In this document: positions 56,256 to 64,000 of the stretch, one piece after another
Layout of the letters: each line of letters starts with the position of its first letter
Position numbering within the stretch: position 1 is the stretch's first letter
From: Lacticaseibacillus jixianensis
GTDB lineage: Bacteria; Bacillota; Bacilli; Lactobacillales; Lactobacillaceae
Assembly: GCF_003946485.1 (NCBI RefSeq)
Contig: NZ_RHOJ01000002.1
Coordinates: 143,550-207,549, forward strand
Direction: 5' to 3'
Length of the DNA stretch: 64,000 nt
The notes under the pieces: model-generated
What the model was told of the DNA's origin: nothing
The model's database searches: none
What the model saw: only the letters and a program-made list of their open reading frames with translations
Program-made: the position numbers and the translations under genes

Positions 56256-58761
56256 AGCCAAACCCCCCTTGGATAACAATGTCCATTTGATAATCCGAAG
56301 AATACTCAACATCGGTTTCGTCATTATGCAGGATCAAGTGGTAGGTCTTTCCGTTTTCAAAAGTCTGCTCAGTGAGCGTTAACCGAATATTTTTGATTCT
56401 GGCAGTGGGGTCCTGATCCACAATATCAGCGACAAATGGTGTGACGCCGGAAATCTTACGGTGCTGATCATCGGCAAAGAAGATCGAATAATGTGCCAGC
56501 TTGGTGACATCGCTAATCGCCTCATCCTGCATGACCCTGACAGTCATCTGGCGAGAAGTGATGCGACGACTGGAGCTCACATCGTGAATCTTGGCGCTAA
56601 CCGCCTGAGAACGGCCTTTACGTAGTTTGATGTTGAGCACTGGCACCAACATTTCTTGAGCAGAAGCGCCACCGTGGACATAGTTCTGGCTTGCACCAGG
56701 GGCTCTGAAAATATTGAAGTTAGTCGGGTAATCCACGTAGGTTTGGTCATCATTACCCAAAAGATCCCCAAGCCGTTGATAACCCACCCCAGTGAGGTGA
56801 ATTGGCGTCTTACTGAACGCGTAACGTTGTTCTTTTTTATCTGTGTCGAAGTCACTGATATCAGTTTTGTTGGCCTCGTCGATCGGCGCCCAACGGTATA
56901 TGAACCCGTGATCGGCGGTGACTAAAATGTTACTTACACTGAGATTTCGCAGATATTCGATAGTTCGACTCAACGTGCCAATCGTGTGATCAACTGCTTT
57001 GAACACACTACTCTCCGTCTTGGCGCTTTCGCCAGTAACATCGATTTCGTTGTGATAAAGATAGACAATTTGTTGGCCGGTAAGCAGTGCCCTCCGTTCT
57101 ACTGTATTCATATCCAGAAACTTGGAAACCTGGATGGCTTGACTGGCGGGATTTTCTGCCTGCAGAACTTCTCGACGCTTGTCCACATTATCAACGTTCT
57201 GGTCGTCGACGGTCACATTTTTTTCACCATGATACGCAAGGTGATGATTTGGCAGCAATGCCGCCATCCCAAAGTAAGTCACAGAGGGCAAGCCCGTAAC
57301 CATCCAGTCCATCTTGGTTTCAAACTTATCTTGCCGATCTAACTTAGCCTGCAGTTCCCTCGCTGCTTCGAAGCGGAAGGCATCCGAAATAATCACAACG
57401 GTCCTTTGCTGTTCCGAAGTGACAAAGTTGGAATAAAAACGGCGCTGCTGGTGAGAAGGTACGATGGCCTGCGGAGAATACACCTTATTCCAGAAACGAA
57501 CCGAATGAGCGAGGTAATCATTTAGATAGGCATTCTCGACCTTGGAACGTAACCCTTCAACCAGTTCAATCTGATCAGGGTCAACATTCATTAGGCTGAC
57601 CACAAATTCACGGTACGTCGTGTCGATCCGATAATCATGCGAAGTGTAATCGTTAATCATGTCGTCGAGACTTTCAGTGTTACCTTTGACGTGAAAGCCC
57701 AGTAAGGTGACTGCCGCCAACTCAATTTGATAGAGCTTACCGAACTTCTCGTGATAAGCCATCTTGCCACGAAGGCTAATCGCCTCTTTGAGCGTCATAT
57801 TCCCCACCCGAACCGCGATATCGTCATCTAGCAAACGAGCTGTCATCCACTGAACAATCAAAACGTCGATCTGTGGAAAAGCGTCAATCTTAATTAGCTG
57901 TGAGATATCCAGCCGTTTGAATTGACTCTCAGCATGAACGAATTGCCAGACGTCCATTGCAATTCTGGACAGGTCAGCCTTGACATCGATCATATTGCGA
58001 CTATTCTGCACAAAAGAAATGGCGTTGTTAGCCACGTTCAGTTGGTAATCAACAAAGGTGCTCGGCAAATCGAGCTGGGCCTCATCATAAGCAAAATTCA
58101 ACAGAATGGCTGTCATTAACCCCCGAAGCGTTGGTTTTGCCTTCGTATATCCATATGCTTGCGCAACGAAGGCCCAGAACGCTTCTAGCAAGTCATACTT
58201 CGCAAACAACTGCAGAATGGCATTATCAGCCTCCAATGAGCCATTATGTAGTACCGCACGCAAGACAGCGTTAAGTCTCACTTCATCAGCTTTTGATAAG
58301 ACAGCAAGCACTGTCATGCTAGGGTCATCGCCCTGTCGATACAGCTTCTGAAATTTCTCCTTGCGTTCCTTGCTGCCAAAGAATTGTACCTGGCTTTCCA
58401 GCCAGGCCTTCTGTGCGGATGGCAAGCCCAACTCATTCAGGAGCATCAAGGTAGCATCGGCAGTATAAGTTTTGGAAAAGCGAAGAAAATCAGCCAGGAA
58501 ATTTAGCTTCAATTCCGGCATTGGCGCTGGTGAATAAACGAGCGCACTCTCACCGTTCTTCTGAAGTTCTAGAAGCTTCAACTTCGTCTTAAACTGCTCA
58601 TCAGGCGCCATACGAATGATAGACTGATCAAGCCGCTGCTCTAGATCATCAATGTTGTCTTCAAAATCTCCCTGATCGTCATACCAGAAGACAAAATGAT
58701 TGCTGGGTGTGAACATTCCCTTAAGCGCTTCCGTGATCTGGTCAAGATTCAAATCTGCCAT
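56245..58761 (-). CDS. pglZ: BREX phosphatase-domain protein PglZ
   Basis: 838 residues, the usual size for type 1 BREX PglZ. The alkaline-phosphatase-like domain occupies about 440-760: VVIISDAFRFEAARELQ holds the metal-site aspartate, LVTADHGFIYR the Asp-His pair, and PTNFNIFRAPGASQ the later part. The N-terminal 400 residues are helical and of unknown role. It shares a transcript with brxL (overlap). It is the left-side neighbour of the invertible pglX segment; its start codon is outside that segment, so inversion leaves it intact. A weak -10 (TATACT) lies at 58813. Confidence 0.93.
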   Translation of the reverse strand: MADLNLDQITEALKGMFTPSNHFVFWYDDQGDFEDNIDDLEQRLDQSIIRMAPDEQFKTKLKLLELQKNGESALVYSPAPMPELKLNFLADFLRFSKTYTADATLMLLNELGLPSAQKAWLESQVQFFGSKERKEKFQKLYRQGDDPSMTVLAVLSKADEVRLNAVLRAVLHNGSLEADNAILQLFAKYDLLEAFWAFVAQAYGYTKAKPTLRGLMTAILLNFAYDEAQLDLPSTFVDYQLNVANNAISFVQNSRNMIDVKADLSRIAMDVWQFVHAESQFKRLDISQLIKIDAFPQIDVLIVQWMTARLLDDDIAVRVGNMTLKEAISLRGKMAYHEKFGKLYQIELAAVTLLGFHVKGNTESLDDMINDYTSHDYRIDTTYREFVVSLMNVDPDQIELVEGLRSKVENAYLNDYLAHSVRFWNKVYSPQAIVPSHQQRRFYSNFVTSEQQRTVVIISDAFRFEAARELQAKLDRQDKFETKMDWMVTGLPSVTYFGMAALLPNHHLAYHGEKNVTVDDQNVDNVDKRREVLQAENPASQAIQVSKFLDMNTVERRALLTGQQIVYLYHNEIDVTGESAKTESSVFKAVDHTIGTLSRTIEYLRNLSVSNILVTADHGFIYRWAPIDEANKTDISDFDTDKKEQRYAFSKTPIHLTGVGYQRLGDLLGNDDQTYVDYPTNFNIFRAPGASQNYVHGGASAQEMLVPVLNIKLRKGRSQAVSAKIHDVSSSRRITSRQMTVRVMQDEAISDVTKLAHYSIFFADDQHRKISGVTPFVADIVDQDPTARIKNIRLTLTEQTFENGKTYHLILHNDETDVEYSSDYQMDIVIQGGFGFDI

Positions 58762-58812
58762 TCCGTACTTATCCCCATTCTGCGTTGAAACTGCCGATTA
58801 TTTACTACTCCT

Positions 58813-58818
58813 AGTATA
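58813..58818 (-). promoter_or_regulatory. Candidate pglZ-brxL promoter -10
   Basis: TATACT on the minus strand, 52 bases before the pglZ ATG; no good -35 is visible. A separate promoter is expected because a terminator closes the pglX transcript at 60818-60845. Confidence 0.35.
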
Positions 58819-58862
58819 CCCAAGGGAGAACTTTCTTACTACATTCGTCTTCAACTAACGAG

Positions 58863-58942
58863 CTAACCAAGCGAACTTTGGAAAGATTCCGGGGAGTCCC
58901 ATCGCCTACTGGGCGAGTTCGAATTTGATACATGATTTTGAA
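58863..58942 (+). repeat. Left inverted repeat of the pglX switch
   Basis: 80 bp matching the inverted copy at 62427-62506 at 74 positions. The last 36 bp (58907-58942) are perfect and the first 19 bp (58863-58881) are also perfect. It is the pglX-coding sequence for the segment around WASSNLIHDF. Confidence 0.95.
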
Positions 58943-59695
58943 ATTGGTGAACCTCTTTCTGAGGTGGCTGAGCCAAAGGTTGGATTGCAAACCGACAATA
59001 ATGCTTTATTTCTTAGACGGTGGTTTGAGGTCAATTACTACGAAATAAAATTTGACGCCCAAGATGGCACAAGTGCTTTTAAATCGGGATTAAAATGGTT
59101 TCCCTACAACAAAGGCGGATCTTATAGAAAATGGTATGGAAACTATGATTATGTTATTAACTGGAGGAATGGTGGCCAAGAGATAATTGAACTAGCTACA
59201 AAGAAATATAAGAATGCATCTCGTACCGTTAAGAATGTTAGATATTACTTTCGTGAAGCGATTACGTGGTCATTGATCACTAGTGGTGGGTTTAGCATGC
59301 GATTTCGAGAACCTGGCAGTATTCATGATGTTTCAGGAATGTCCGCTTTTTCTGACTCACACGAAAATCTGTTGCTAATCATGGCAGTGATGAACAGTAA
59401 GGTCGGTAATTACGTGCTGAAAATGCTAAATCCAACCATCAATCTTCAGGTCGGAAATTTTTCATCATTTCCAGTTGTAGCAGTGTCTAGCGACGACATT
59501 GGCCCGGTCTTAAAGATGACCAGGATGTCCGTAGAGATTGCAAAAGACGATTGGAATGTAGACGAACATTCCTGGGGATTTAATTGTCTTCAGCTAATGG
59601 ATCATATCGCTGAGCATCCACTCTCACATCCGCAAAAAGTCGCGCATTATGGTCCTTATGTGCCAAATTTGCGCCAACTTTTTAGAAAAATATGA
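58863..59695 (+). pseudogene. pglX': Silent pglX cassette (alternative specificity half)
   Basis: A start-less pglX fragment inverted relative to pglX. In frame it reads NFGKIPGSPIAYWASSN then a region that follows PglX closely (KFDAQDGTSAFKSGLKWFPY, NYYFREAITW-type segment, MLNPTIN) but differs in between, as expected for a different target-recognition domain. It stops at 59695, soon after the shared IAEH, in a 26-residue tail unlike PglX; the last ~270 residues of PglX have no counterpart. No promoter or start codon of its own. Inversion between the repeats would join it in frame to pglX. Low GC like pglX. Confidence 0.9.
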
Positions 59696-59712
59696 ATGGA
59701 GAGTGGAAATCT

Positions 59713-60792
59713 ATGGTTAGTTATCGGAAACGTGGGGAAGTATGGCAGTACGAGATCTCGTATAAAGACAGGGATGGCCAGTATAAGAAACTGCGTAGAT
59801 CCGGCTTTCGTCTAAAAAGCGATGCGGAGTTGGCGGCCAGCAAGGTTCGGACCGACTTCGTTGATGTTCGACAATATCGCAATGCAGAATTATCTCTGGC
59901 GGATTTCTTCGAACGCTGGCTCAAGCTTTACAAATCAGGCTCGGTAAGCGACATCACCCTAAGAAAATATACCAATACCTTGAAACATATCCGCCAGATT
60001 TTCGGAGACATCAAGCTTAAAGATCTCAGCCGTTCCTTATACCAAGATCGCATTAACTATTTTGCACAAACTCACGCAGTTCGCACAGTCTCGACATTTC
60101 ATAAGCAAATTAGAGCAGCCTTGTTAGATGCTCTAGACGAGCACGTCATCATCTTTGACCCTACGCGCAAGACCGTCATCACTGGAAAATCTGTTCAGCC
60201 AAAGAGAAAAGCACTCGATTACGAGGACTGGCAGAAGTTAATCCATAATCTGGATTCAAAAGATCAAGATAATTTGATTATCTACATCGCAGCTGTGACA
60301 GGAATGCGCTACGCTGAAATTCTCGGCATTACACCTGCCGACCTTGATTTGTCCTCGGGGTTATTGCGGATCAACAAAACTTGGGATTATAAATATCGTA
60401 CCGGATTTAAGAAGACCAAGAATCGAGCCTCCATCCGGACTATCCCCTTGGATTCGAAAACAACAAGAATACTCAATGACTATATTCTAGATCACAGCGT
60501 AGCTCAGAATACCCCACTGTTCTTAACAGATGGTGTCGCACCAGTCTCAGCTCGAATAAACAAGGTTCTCACCGAAAAACTAAACCAACTTGGGCTACCA
60601 AGAATCACTTTTCACGGCCTGAGGCATACCCACGCCTCAGTTCTATTATATCAGGGCGTCAGCGTCCTTTCTGTATCAAAGCGTTTAGGACATAGCAACA
60701 TCACTACTACGCAGTCCACATATTTACATATCATTAAGGAATTGGAAGAACAGGACAACGATAAAATCATCAACATTTTGAATACCCTGTAA
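59713..60792 (+). CDS. Tyrosine recombinase (pglX invertase)
   Basis: About 359 residues. N-terminal arm-binding and SAM-like core-binding domains (to about 160), then the catalytic domain: first arginine in GMRYAEILGI, HGLRHTHAS (His-x-x-Arg), LGHSNITTTQSTYLHI with the third histidine and the nucleophile tyrosine. It is a phage-integrase/XerC-type enzyme. The ATG at 59713 has GGAGAG nine bases upstream; an ATG at 59692 overlaps the cassette stop (ATGA) but lacks an RBS. Sitting inside the invertible segment, it is the obvious enzyme for the switch. In the present orientation it has no visible promoter. Confidence 0.92.
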   Translation: MVSYRKRGEVWQYEISYKDRDGQYKKLRRSGFRLKSDAELAASKVRTDFVDVRQYRNAELSLADFFERWLKLYKSGSVSDITLRKYTNTLKHIRQIFGDIKLKDLSRSLYQDRINYFAQTHAVRTVSTFHKQIRAALLDALDEHVIIFDPTRKTVITGKSVQPKRKALDYEDWQKLIHNLDSKDQDNLIIYIAAVTGMRYAEILGITPADLDLSSGLLRINKTWDYKYRTGFKKTKNRASIRTIPLDSKTTRILNDYILDHSVAQNTPLFLTDGVAPVSARINKVLTEKLNQLGLPRITFHGLRHTHASVLLYQGVSVLSVSKRLGHSNITTTQSTYLHIIKELEEQDNDKIINILNTL

Positions 60793-60817
60793 ATTGGCAC
60801 TTTTCTTGGCACAAATA

Positions 60818-60845
60818 AGGGTCACGACGCAGCTATCGTGACCCT
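60818..60845. terminator. Bidirectional terminator between the recombinase and pglX genes
   Basis: AGGGTCACGA and TCGTGACCCT form a perfect 10-bp stem with an eight-base loop, followed by T5 on the plus strand and by TTATTTG on the minus strand. It separates convergent genes inside the invertible segment, so it stops transcription from either side in both orientations. Confidence 0.88.
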
Positions 60846-60854
60846 TTTTAAATT

Positions 60855-63800
60855 CTATTTGAGAGGTGTAAAAAGCTTCTCACCCGCTTGTGCCTTTGGA
60901 TAATTTGCAACGACGCCATCGTCTAAATCCAACGAAATGTGGAGATTCGCGACGTGTTGAAGGGACGCATCATATTTGGTAACCTCAGCAATCTGCTTGT
61001 CTAACTTGTCCAGTCGACGCTGCAACATGCTTTGCTCTCGGGTACCAGCCTCCTGATTCTTCATCTGCTGGAGTGATTCTCTCTTTCGACTGTATGCTTC
61101 CTGAAGTGGATGTAGATATGAAGTCCTGATCATTGCCATCGTGTTTTCATCATACCGATGCAGATACATCAGCGCCTTAAAACCACCCTGTTTGCCGGAG
61201 TTTAACTCCCAGTATATAGGCCGTTTCTGATATGTGGAAAGATGATCCTTCTTGAAAAAGTCTTCGATGAAGTAGTGACGAATCTGCTCTTCTGGTGTCT
61301 CACCCTTCTTATTAAGTTGAGTTGCAATGTAACTCAGATTCTCTGAAAGGTGATCCTCGCCAAATGTAGCGATCAAAAACTCCTTTAACCGATTAATGAT
61401 ATCTCGACTGTCACCAAAATAATCATCGTCAGTGAGAACAATCACATCATCCTGGTTTGGCTGGTATGTCTTATACTTGCTGGAATCCCAGTCTCCTCCA
61501 GCAAAAGCCAAACCAGGCGTATCAATCGAGTAACGGCCAAAAGTGACGCCGATAAAGTAGGACAAGAAAGACCGAATGTCTCGTTCTAGATCCGCATGTC
61601 TAACCGAAACGTCAGCGTCCTCGACTTCCGGACTAAGCTCGTCTTGAAGACCGTACAGATCAATGAAAATCCGATTCAACTCTTCCTCGTTAGCTTTCAA
61701 TTGATCAAAGCGATCGGCAGCTTCTTTCTCCCAGGTTTTATACGCGGCTTCAACCGTCCAATTTCGGTGATGCTCAGCGATATTAGGTAGTAGAGTCTGG
61801 AACTTAAAATTCCAAGAAGACTCGCTTTCGTTCCAGTCAGCAGCACATAAGGATATATTTTGAGCTACTAATTTCTCAATTCGATCAACTTCTTTTGTGC
61901 TATCCAGAATTGGTAAGGCATTAATAGCTGCTGAGCCACTATTAATCGTAGGATTCAGCATTGGCAATACCAAACTGACAATCTTAGAATTTAAAAAGGC
62001 GAGAAGAGGCAAAGAATAGTTAAAAATATTATACGCGGCATGATCAAATATCAACCCGCCGTCCTGAAGTCGAAACGAGGGCTGACCAGACGTGATTGCA
62101 GACCACGTAATCGCTTCACGAAAGTAATAATTTGTATTTTGTGGGCGTGATCTTAGTTTCCCTCGGCTATCAGTGAAGTGTTTAATATCATACCCATCCC
62201 GTGCCCAATTCACAACATAATCATAGTTGCCATACCATTTCCGGTAAGAACCACCTTTGTTGTAGGGGAACCATTTTAATCCTGACTTTAAGGCAGATAT
62301 ACCATCCTGAGCGTCAAATTTTATTTCAGCGCGATTCACTTCAAACCACTGTCTGAGAAACAAATCATTATTTCCTGTTTGCAAGCCAACTCTGGGCTCA
62401 GCAGCTTCTGAAAGAGGCTTACCGACTTCAAAATCATGTATCAAATTCGAACTCGCCCAGTAAGCAATCGGGCTCCCCGGCATCTTCCCAAAGTTCGCTT
62501 GGTTAGACCGATAGACGTATGAAATCTGCGGGTTTTCAACTGCCTTTAGATAAGCTGCCTCTTTCTTCTGCTGTGAATCAAAATCAACCAAACGTTCATA
62601 TCTGCCTTCGAAATCAGGCAACATCTGATTCCGAAGAACGAAAGCGACTGATTGGACAACCTCTCCGCCAATCTCTTCGAATGCTCGAGTCCCTAGATGT
62701 GCCAAATTGACAATTGTCTCTTGCTTAAGCAACGCTCTCAGCTTCTCGAAGCTTGACAAGAACATCCACTGATGTTGAGTGATCATTGCGTAGTAGCCGT
62801 GTGAAACTGTCAGATTCTTTAGCCGCTCCATAAACACAGCAAACAAATCAGCCTTTGAGTTTGAATAGTCCTTTTTAACGAAATTGGAGAGTGACTTTGG
62901 CATCTTACCCGATCCCATATATGGTGGATTCGTAACTGCAATCTCGTATTCTCCATCAAGAAGAGTCAGAGCATGTATTGCATTATCTAACTGGCCAAGA
63001 AGTGTCTGACGATGAACGTCACTCAAATTCAGCTGAGAGTGATCAGTTTCAGAAACCTGCAGCTTACCTAATGAAGCATAGTCGATCTGTTGGTCTTTCA
63101 GCGAGATCAGCGACCCCAGCTCATTGCCATCCCGGAATAGCTTAGCAATAGCCAAGAGCTGAGGCTTAAGATCAGGCACATTGGTACCCTGGACTAGCAA
63201 TGCAATATCATCTTCGCTCCAGTCAAATTGCGGCACGTCGATCACGTTGATCTTTTGATCTGCATTTAAGATGTGCCGATCGTACTGTCGAGCTTTCATC
63301 ATCAGGGAGAAGTATGTCAGCTGGAAGGCACGCGTATCGACATCGACTCCGTAAAGATTTTTTTCGAGAATCAGCTTGGCCGCCTGACGTTGTGTGTATC
63401 CTTCAGAGCGGTATAGCTGCATAAAGACGTCAAACGCATAAACCAAGATATGACCAGACCCTGAGGCGGGATCGACGAACCTAATACCGGTAACATCCAG
63501 ATCCTTTAACGAGACATTGCATTTAGCAATCTTAACTTGCACCGATTCAGGCTGTTCAGCGTCCGCCATGAAAAAGTGCCAATCAAAGGAATCAGCAATC
63601 TCGCTGGCGGTTCGCTGATCGCCGGCCGCAATCAGGTGATTAATCCAGTATCGACCTAGAGAATTTTCCACTAGATACTTAACGATCCAATCGGGGGTGA
63701 ACAGCTGCGTCACTGCTGGAATGTCGGCTTGGCTGTACTTTCTCTTCTTGAAAGCAACGTCCTTGGGTTCTTGATTGTAGTACTGATAAAGCCAGCCGAT

Positions 63801-63926
63801 TACCTCAACTTGGCCACCGGCAGTGACATCGAAGTCCGCCTCTAGAATATCCGTAGTTAGCTCTTTGATAACCCCCTTCTGATAACTAGGAGTGAAAAGC
63901 AACTGCAAGTAGTCATCCGTGCGCAA
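60855..63926 (-). CDS. pglX: BREX adenine methyltransferase PglX (5' end frameshifted, partial)
   Basis: Methylates adenine at the BREX site for self-recognition and phage discrimination. 1023 residues from a TTG at 63926. SAM motif VDPASGSGHILVYAFD (near 153), catalytic motif TNPPYMGSGKMPKS (near 332), recognition half about 475-740 and a C-terminal helical region. Residues 474-500 are encoded by the right inverted repeat. Normal PglX proteins are about 150 residues longer at the N-terminus. Upstream, this frame meets TGA at 63966-63968, but a second frame is open to the window edge and joins if one T is added to the T6 run at 63925-63930. So either the gene is broken or the run is mis-sequenced. 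brxA-brxC should lie beyond the right edge. Confidence 0.9.
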   Translation of the reverse strand: MRTDDYLQLLFTPSYQKGVIKELTTDILEADFDVTAGGQVEVIGWLYQYYNQEPKDVAFKKRKYSQADIPAVTQLFTPDWIVKYLVENSLGRYWINHLIAAGDQRTASEIADSFDWHFFMADAEQPESVQVKIAKCNVSLKDLDVTGIRFVDPASGSGHILVYAFDVFMQLYRSEGYTQRQAAKLILEKNLYGVDVDTRAFQLTYFSLMMKARQYDRHILNADQKINVIDVPQFDWSEDDIALLVQGTNVPDLKPQLLAIAKLFRDGNELGSLISLKDQQIDYASLGKLQVSETDHSQLNLSDVHRQTLLGQLDNAIHALTLLDGEYEIAVTNPPYMGSGKMPKSLSNFVKKDYSNSKADLFAVFMERLKNLTVSHGYYAMITQHQWMFLSSFEKLRALLKQETIVNLAHLGTRAFEEIGGEVVQSVAFVLRNQMLPDFEGRYERLVDFDSQQKKEAAYLKAVENPQISYVYRSNQANFGKMPGSPIAYWASSNLIHDFEVGKPLSEAAEPRVGLQTGNNDLFLRQWFEVNRAEIKFDAQDGISALKSGLKWFPYNKGGSYRKWYGNYDYVVNWARDGYDIKHFTDSRGKLRSRPQNTNYYFREAITWSAITSGQPSFRLQDGGLIFDHAAYNIFNYSLPLLAFLNSKIVSLVLPMLNPTINSGSAAINALPILDSTKEVDRIEKLVAQNISLCAADWNESESSWNFKFQTLLPNIAEHHRNWTVEAAYKTWEKEAADRFDQLKANEEELNRIFIDLYGLQDELSPEVEDADVSVRHADLERDIRSFLSYFIGVTFGRYSIDTPGLAFAGGDWDSSKYKTYQPNQDDVIVLTDDDYFGDSRDIINRLKEFLIATFGEDHLSENLSYIATQLNKKGETPEEQIRHYFIEDFFKKDHLSTYQKRPIYWELNSGKQGGFKALMYLHRYDENTMAMIRTSYLHPLQEAYSRKRESLQQMKNQEAGTREQSMLQRRLDKLDKQIAEVTKYDASLQHVANLHISLDLDDGVVANYPKAQAGEKLFTPLK
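62427..62506 (-). repeat. Right inverted repeat of the pglX switch
   Basis: 80 bp inside pglX, inverted relative to 58863-58942, 74 of 80 matching; the perfect 36-bp part is 62427-62462. Together they bound a 3.6-kb segment containing the 3' half of pglX, the terminator, the recombinase gene and the silent cassette. Confidence 0.95.
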
Positions 63927-64000
63927 AAAACTATCTGAGGGCGCCGCTCTGCTTTGCCCTCGTAATCATGATATGAAACAGCCGCCATCGCCGATATAAT
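63925..64000 (-). pseudogene. pglX: Out-of-frame 5' part of pglX
   Basis: Read from the window edge on the minus strand, one frame stays open through the T6 run (ISAMAAVSYHDYEGKAERRP). It has the spacing and acidic character expected just before the RTD motif of PglX. Adding one T would fuse it to the downstream frame. The rest of the N-terminal domain lies outside the window. Confidence 0.5.

Noticed and set aside
59692..60792. Prophage integrase marking an attachment site
   Set aside because: No other phage genes, no tRNA target; its place inside the inverted repeats explains it as a pglX invertase.
60855..63926. Type IIG restriction-modification enzyme
   Set aside because: NPPY methyltransferase with no nuclease domain visible, and the linked pglZ and brxL make it BREX PglX.

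Overview
The window looks like the chromosome of a high-GC lactobacillus, probably a high-GC member of or near Lacticaseibacillus. Three things point there: the house-keeping gene set, strong AGGAGG-type ribosome binding sites with frequent TTG and GTG starts, and the gene order tig / clpX / engB. Species cannot be fixed from the sequence alone. Most of 1-51 kb is very GC-rich by eye. From about 51.7 kb to the end the base composition drops clearly, and that stretch reads as an acquired defence island.

Layout. 0-4.9 kb: rpmF, clpB (with a CtsR operator) and divergent glpK (with a cre site in its promoter). 4.9-10.4 kb: a minus-strand run of a LapA-domain protein, an SDR oxidoreductase, rnz, an OatA-like acyltransferase and obg. 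10.4-11.4 kb: no genes, but a tandem array of long palindromic repeats that also occur at 43-144 and 28175-28278. 11.5-17.3 kb: an AraC regulator, a MupG-family hydrolase and a fruR-fruK-fruA fructose operon. 17.5-28.1 kb: mixed oxidoreductases, uvrC, two MFS transporters, a lone amino-acid ABC ATPase and two very small proteins. 28.3-36.5 kb: tauE/safE, a MazG-like gene, engB, clpX and tig, interrupted by an Rrf2-regulated oxidoreductase pair, a DUF1304 gene and a DUF805 gene, then a PepSY lipoprotein. 36.7-41.6 kb: trpDCFBA behind a tryptophan T-box leader, with no trpE or trpG in the window. 41.7-51 kb: single-chain lacZ, a SWIM/SNF2 helicase, a methyltransferase, an Apf-like LysM protein, and two copies (44768, 50736) of a small protein family I do not recognise.

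Defence island, 51.7-64 kb (minus strand, reading right to left): pglX, [invertible segment], pglZ and brxL of a type 1 BREX system. These are followed by a one-chain GmrSD-like DUF262/DUF1524 restriction protein and an ASCH-domain protein. brxA, brxB and brxC are expected beyond the right edge. Between pglX and pglZ lie an inverted, promoterless pglX fragment (58863-59695) and a tyrosine recombinase gene. An 80-bp inverted repeat (58863-58942 and 62427-62506, 74 of 80 matching, 36 bp perfect) bounds a 3.6-kb segment. Its inversion would swap the target-recognition half of PglX, a phase-variation switch. Inversion would also drop the C-terminal ~270 residues and place the recombinase downstream of pglX in the BREX operon. 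In addition, the pglX reading frame appears broken at a T6 run near its 5' end (63925-63930), so the sequenced allele may be off.

All calls come from reading the sequence and family knowledge; no searches were run.
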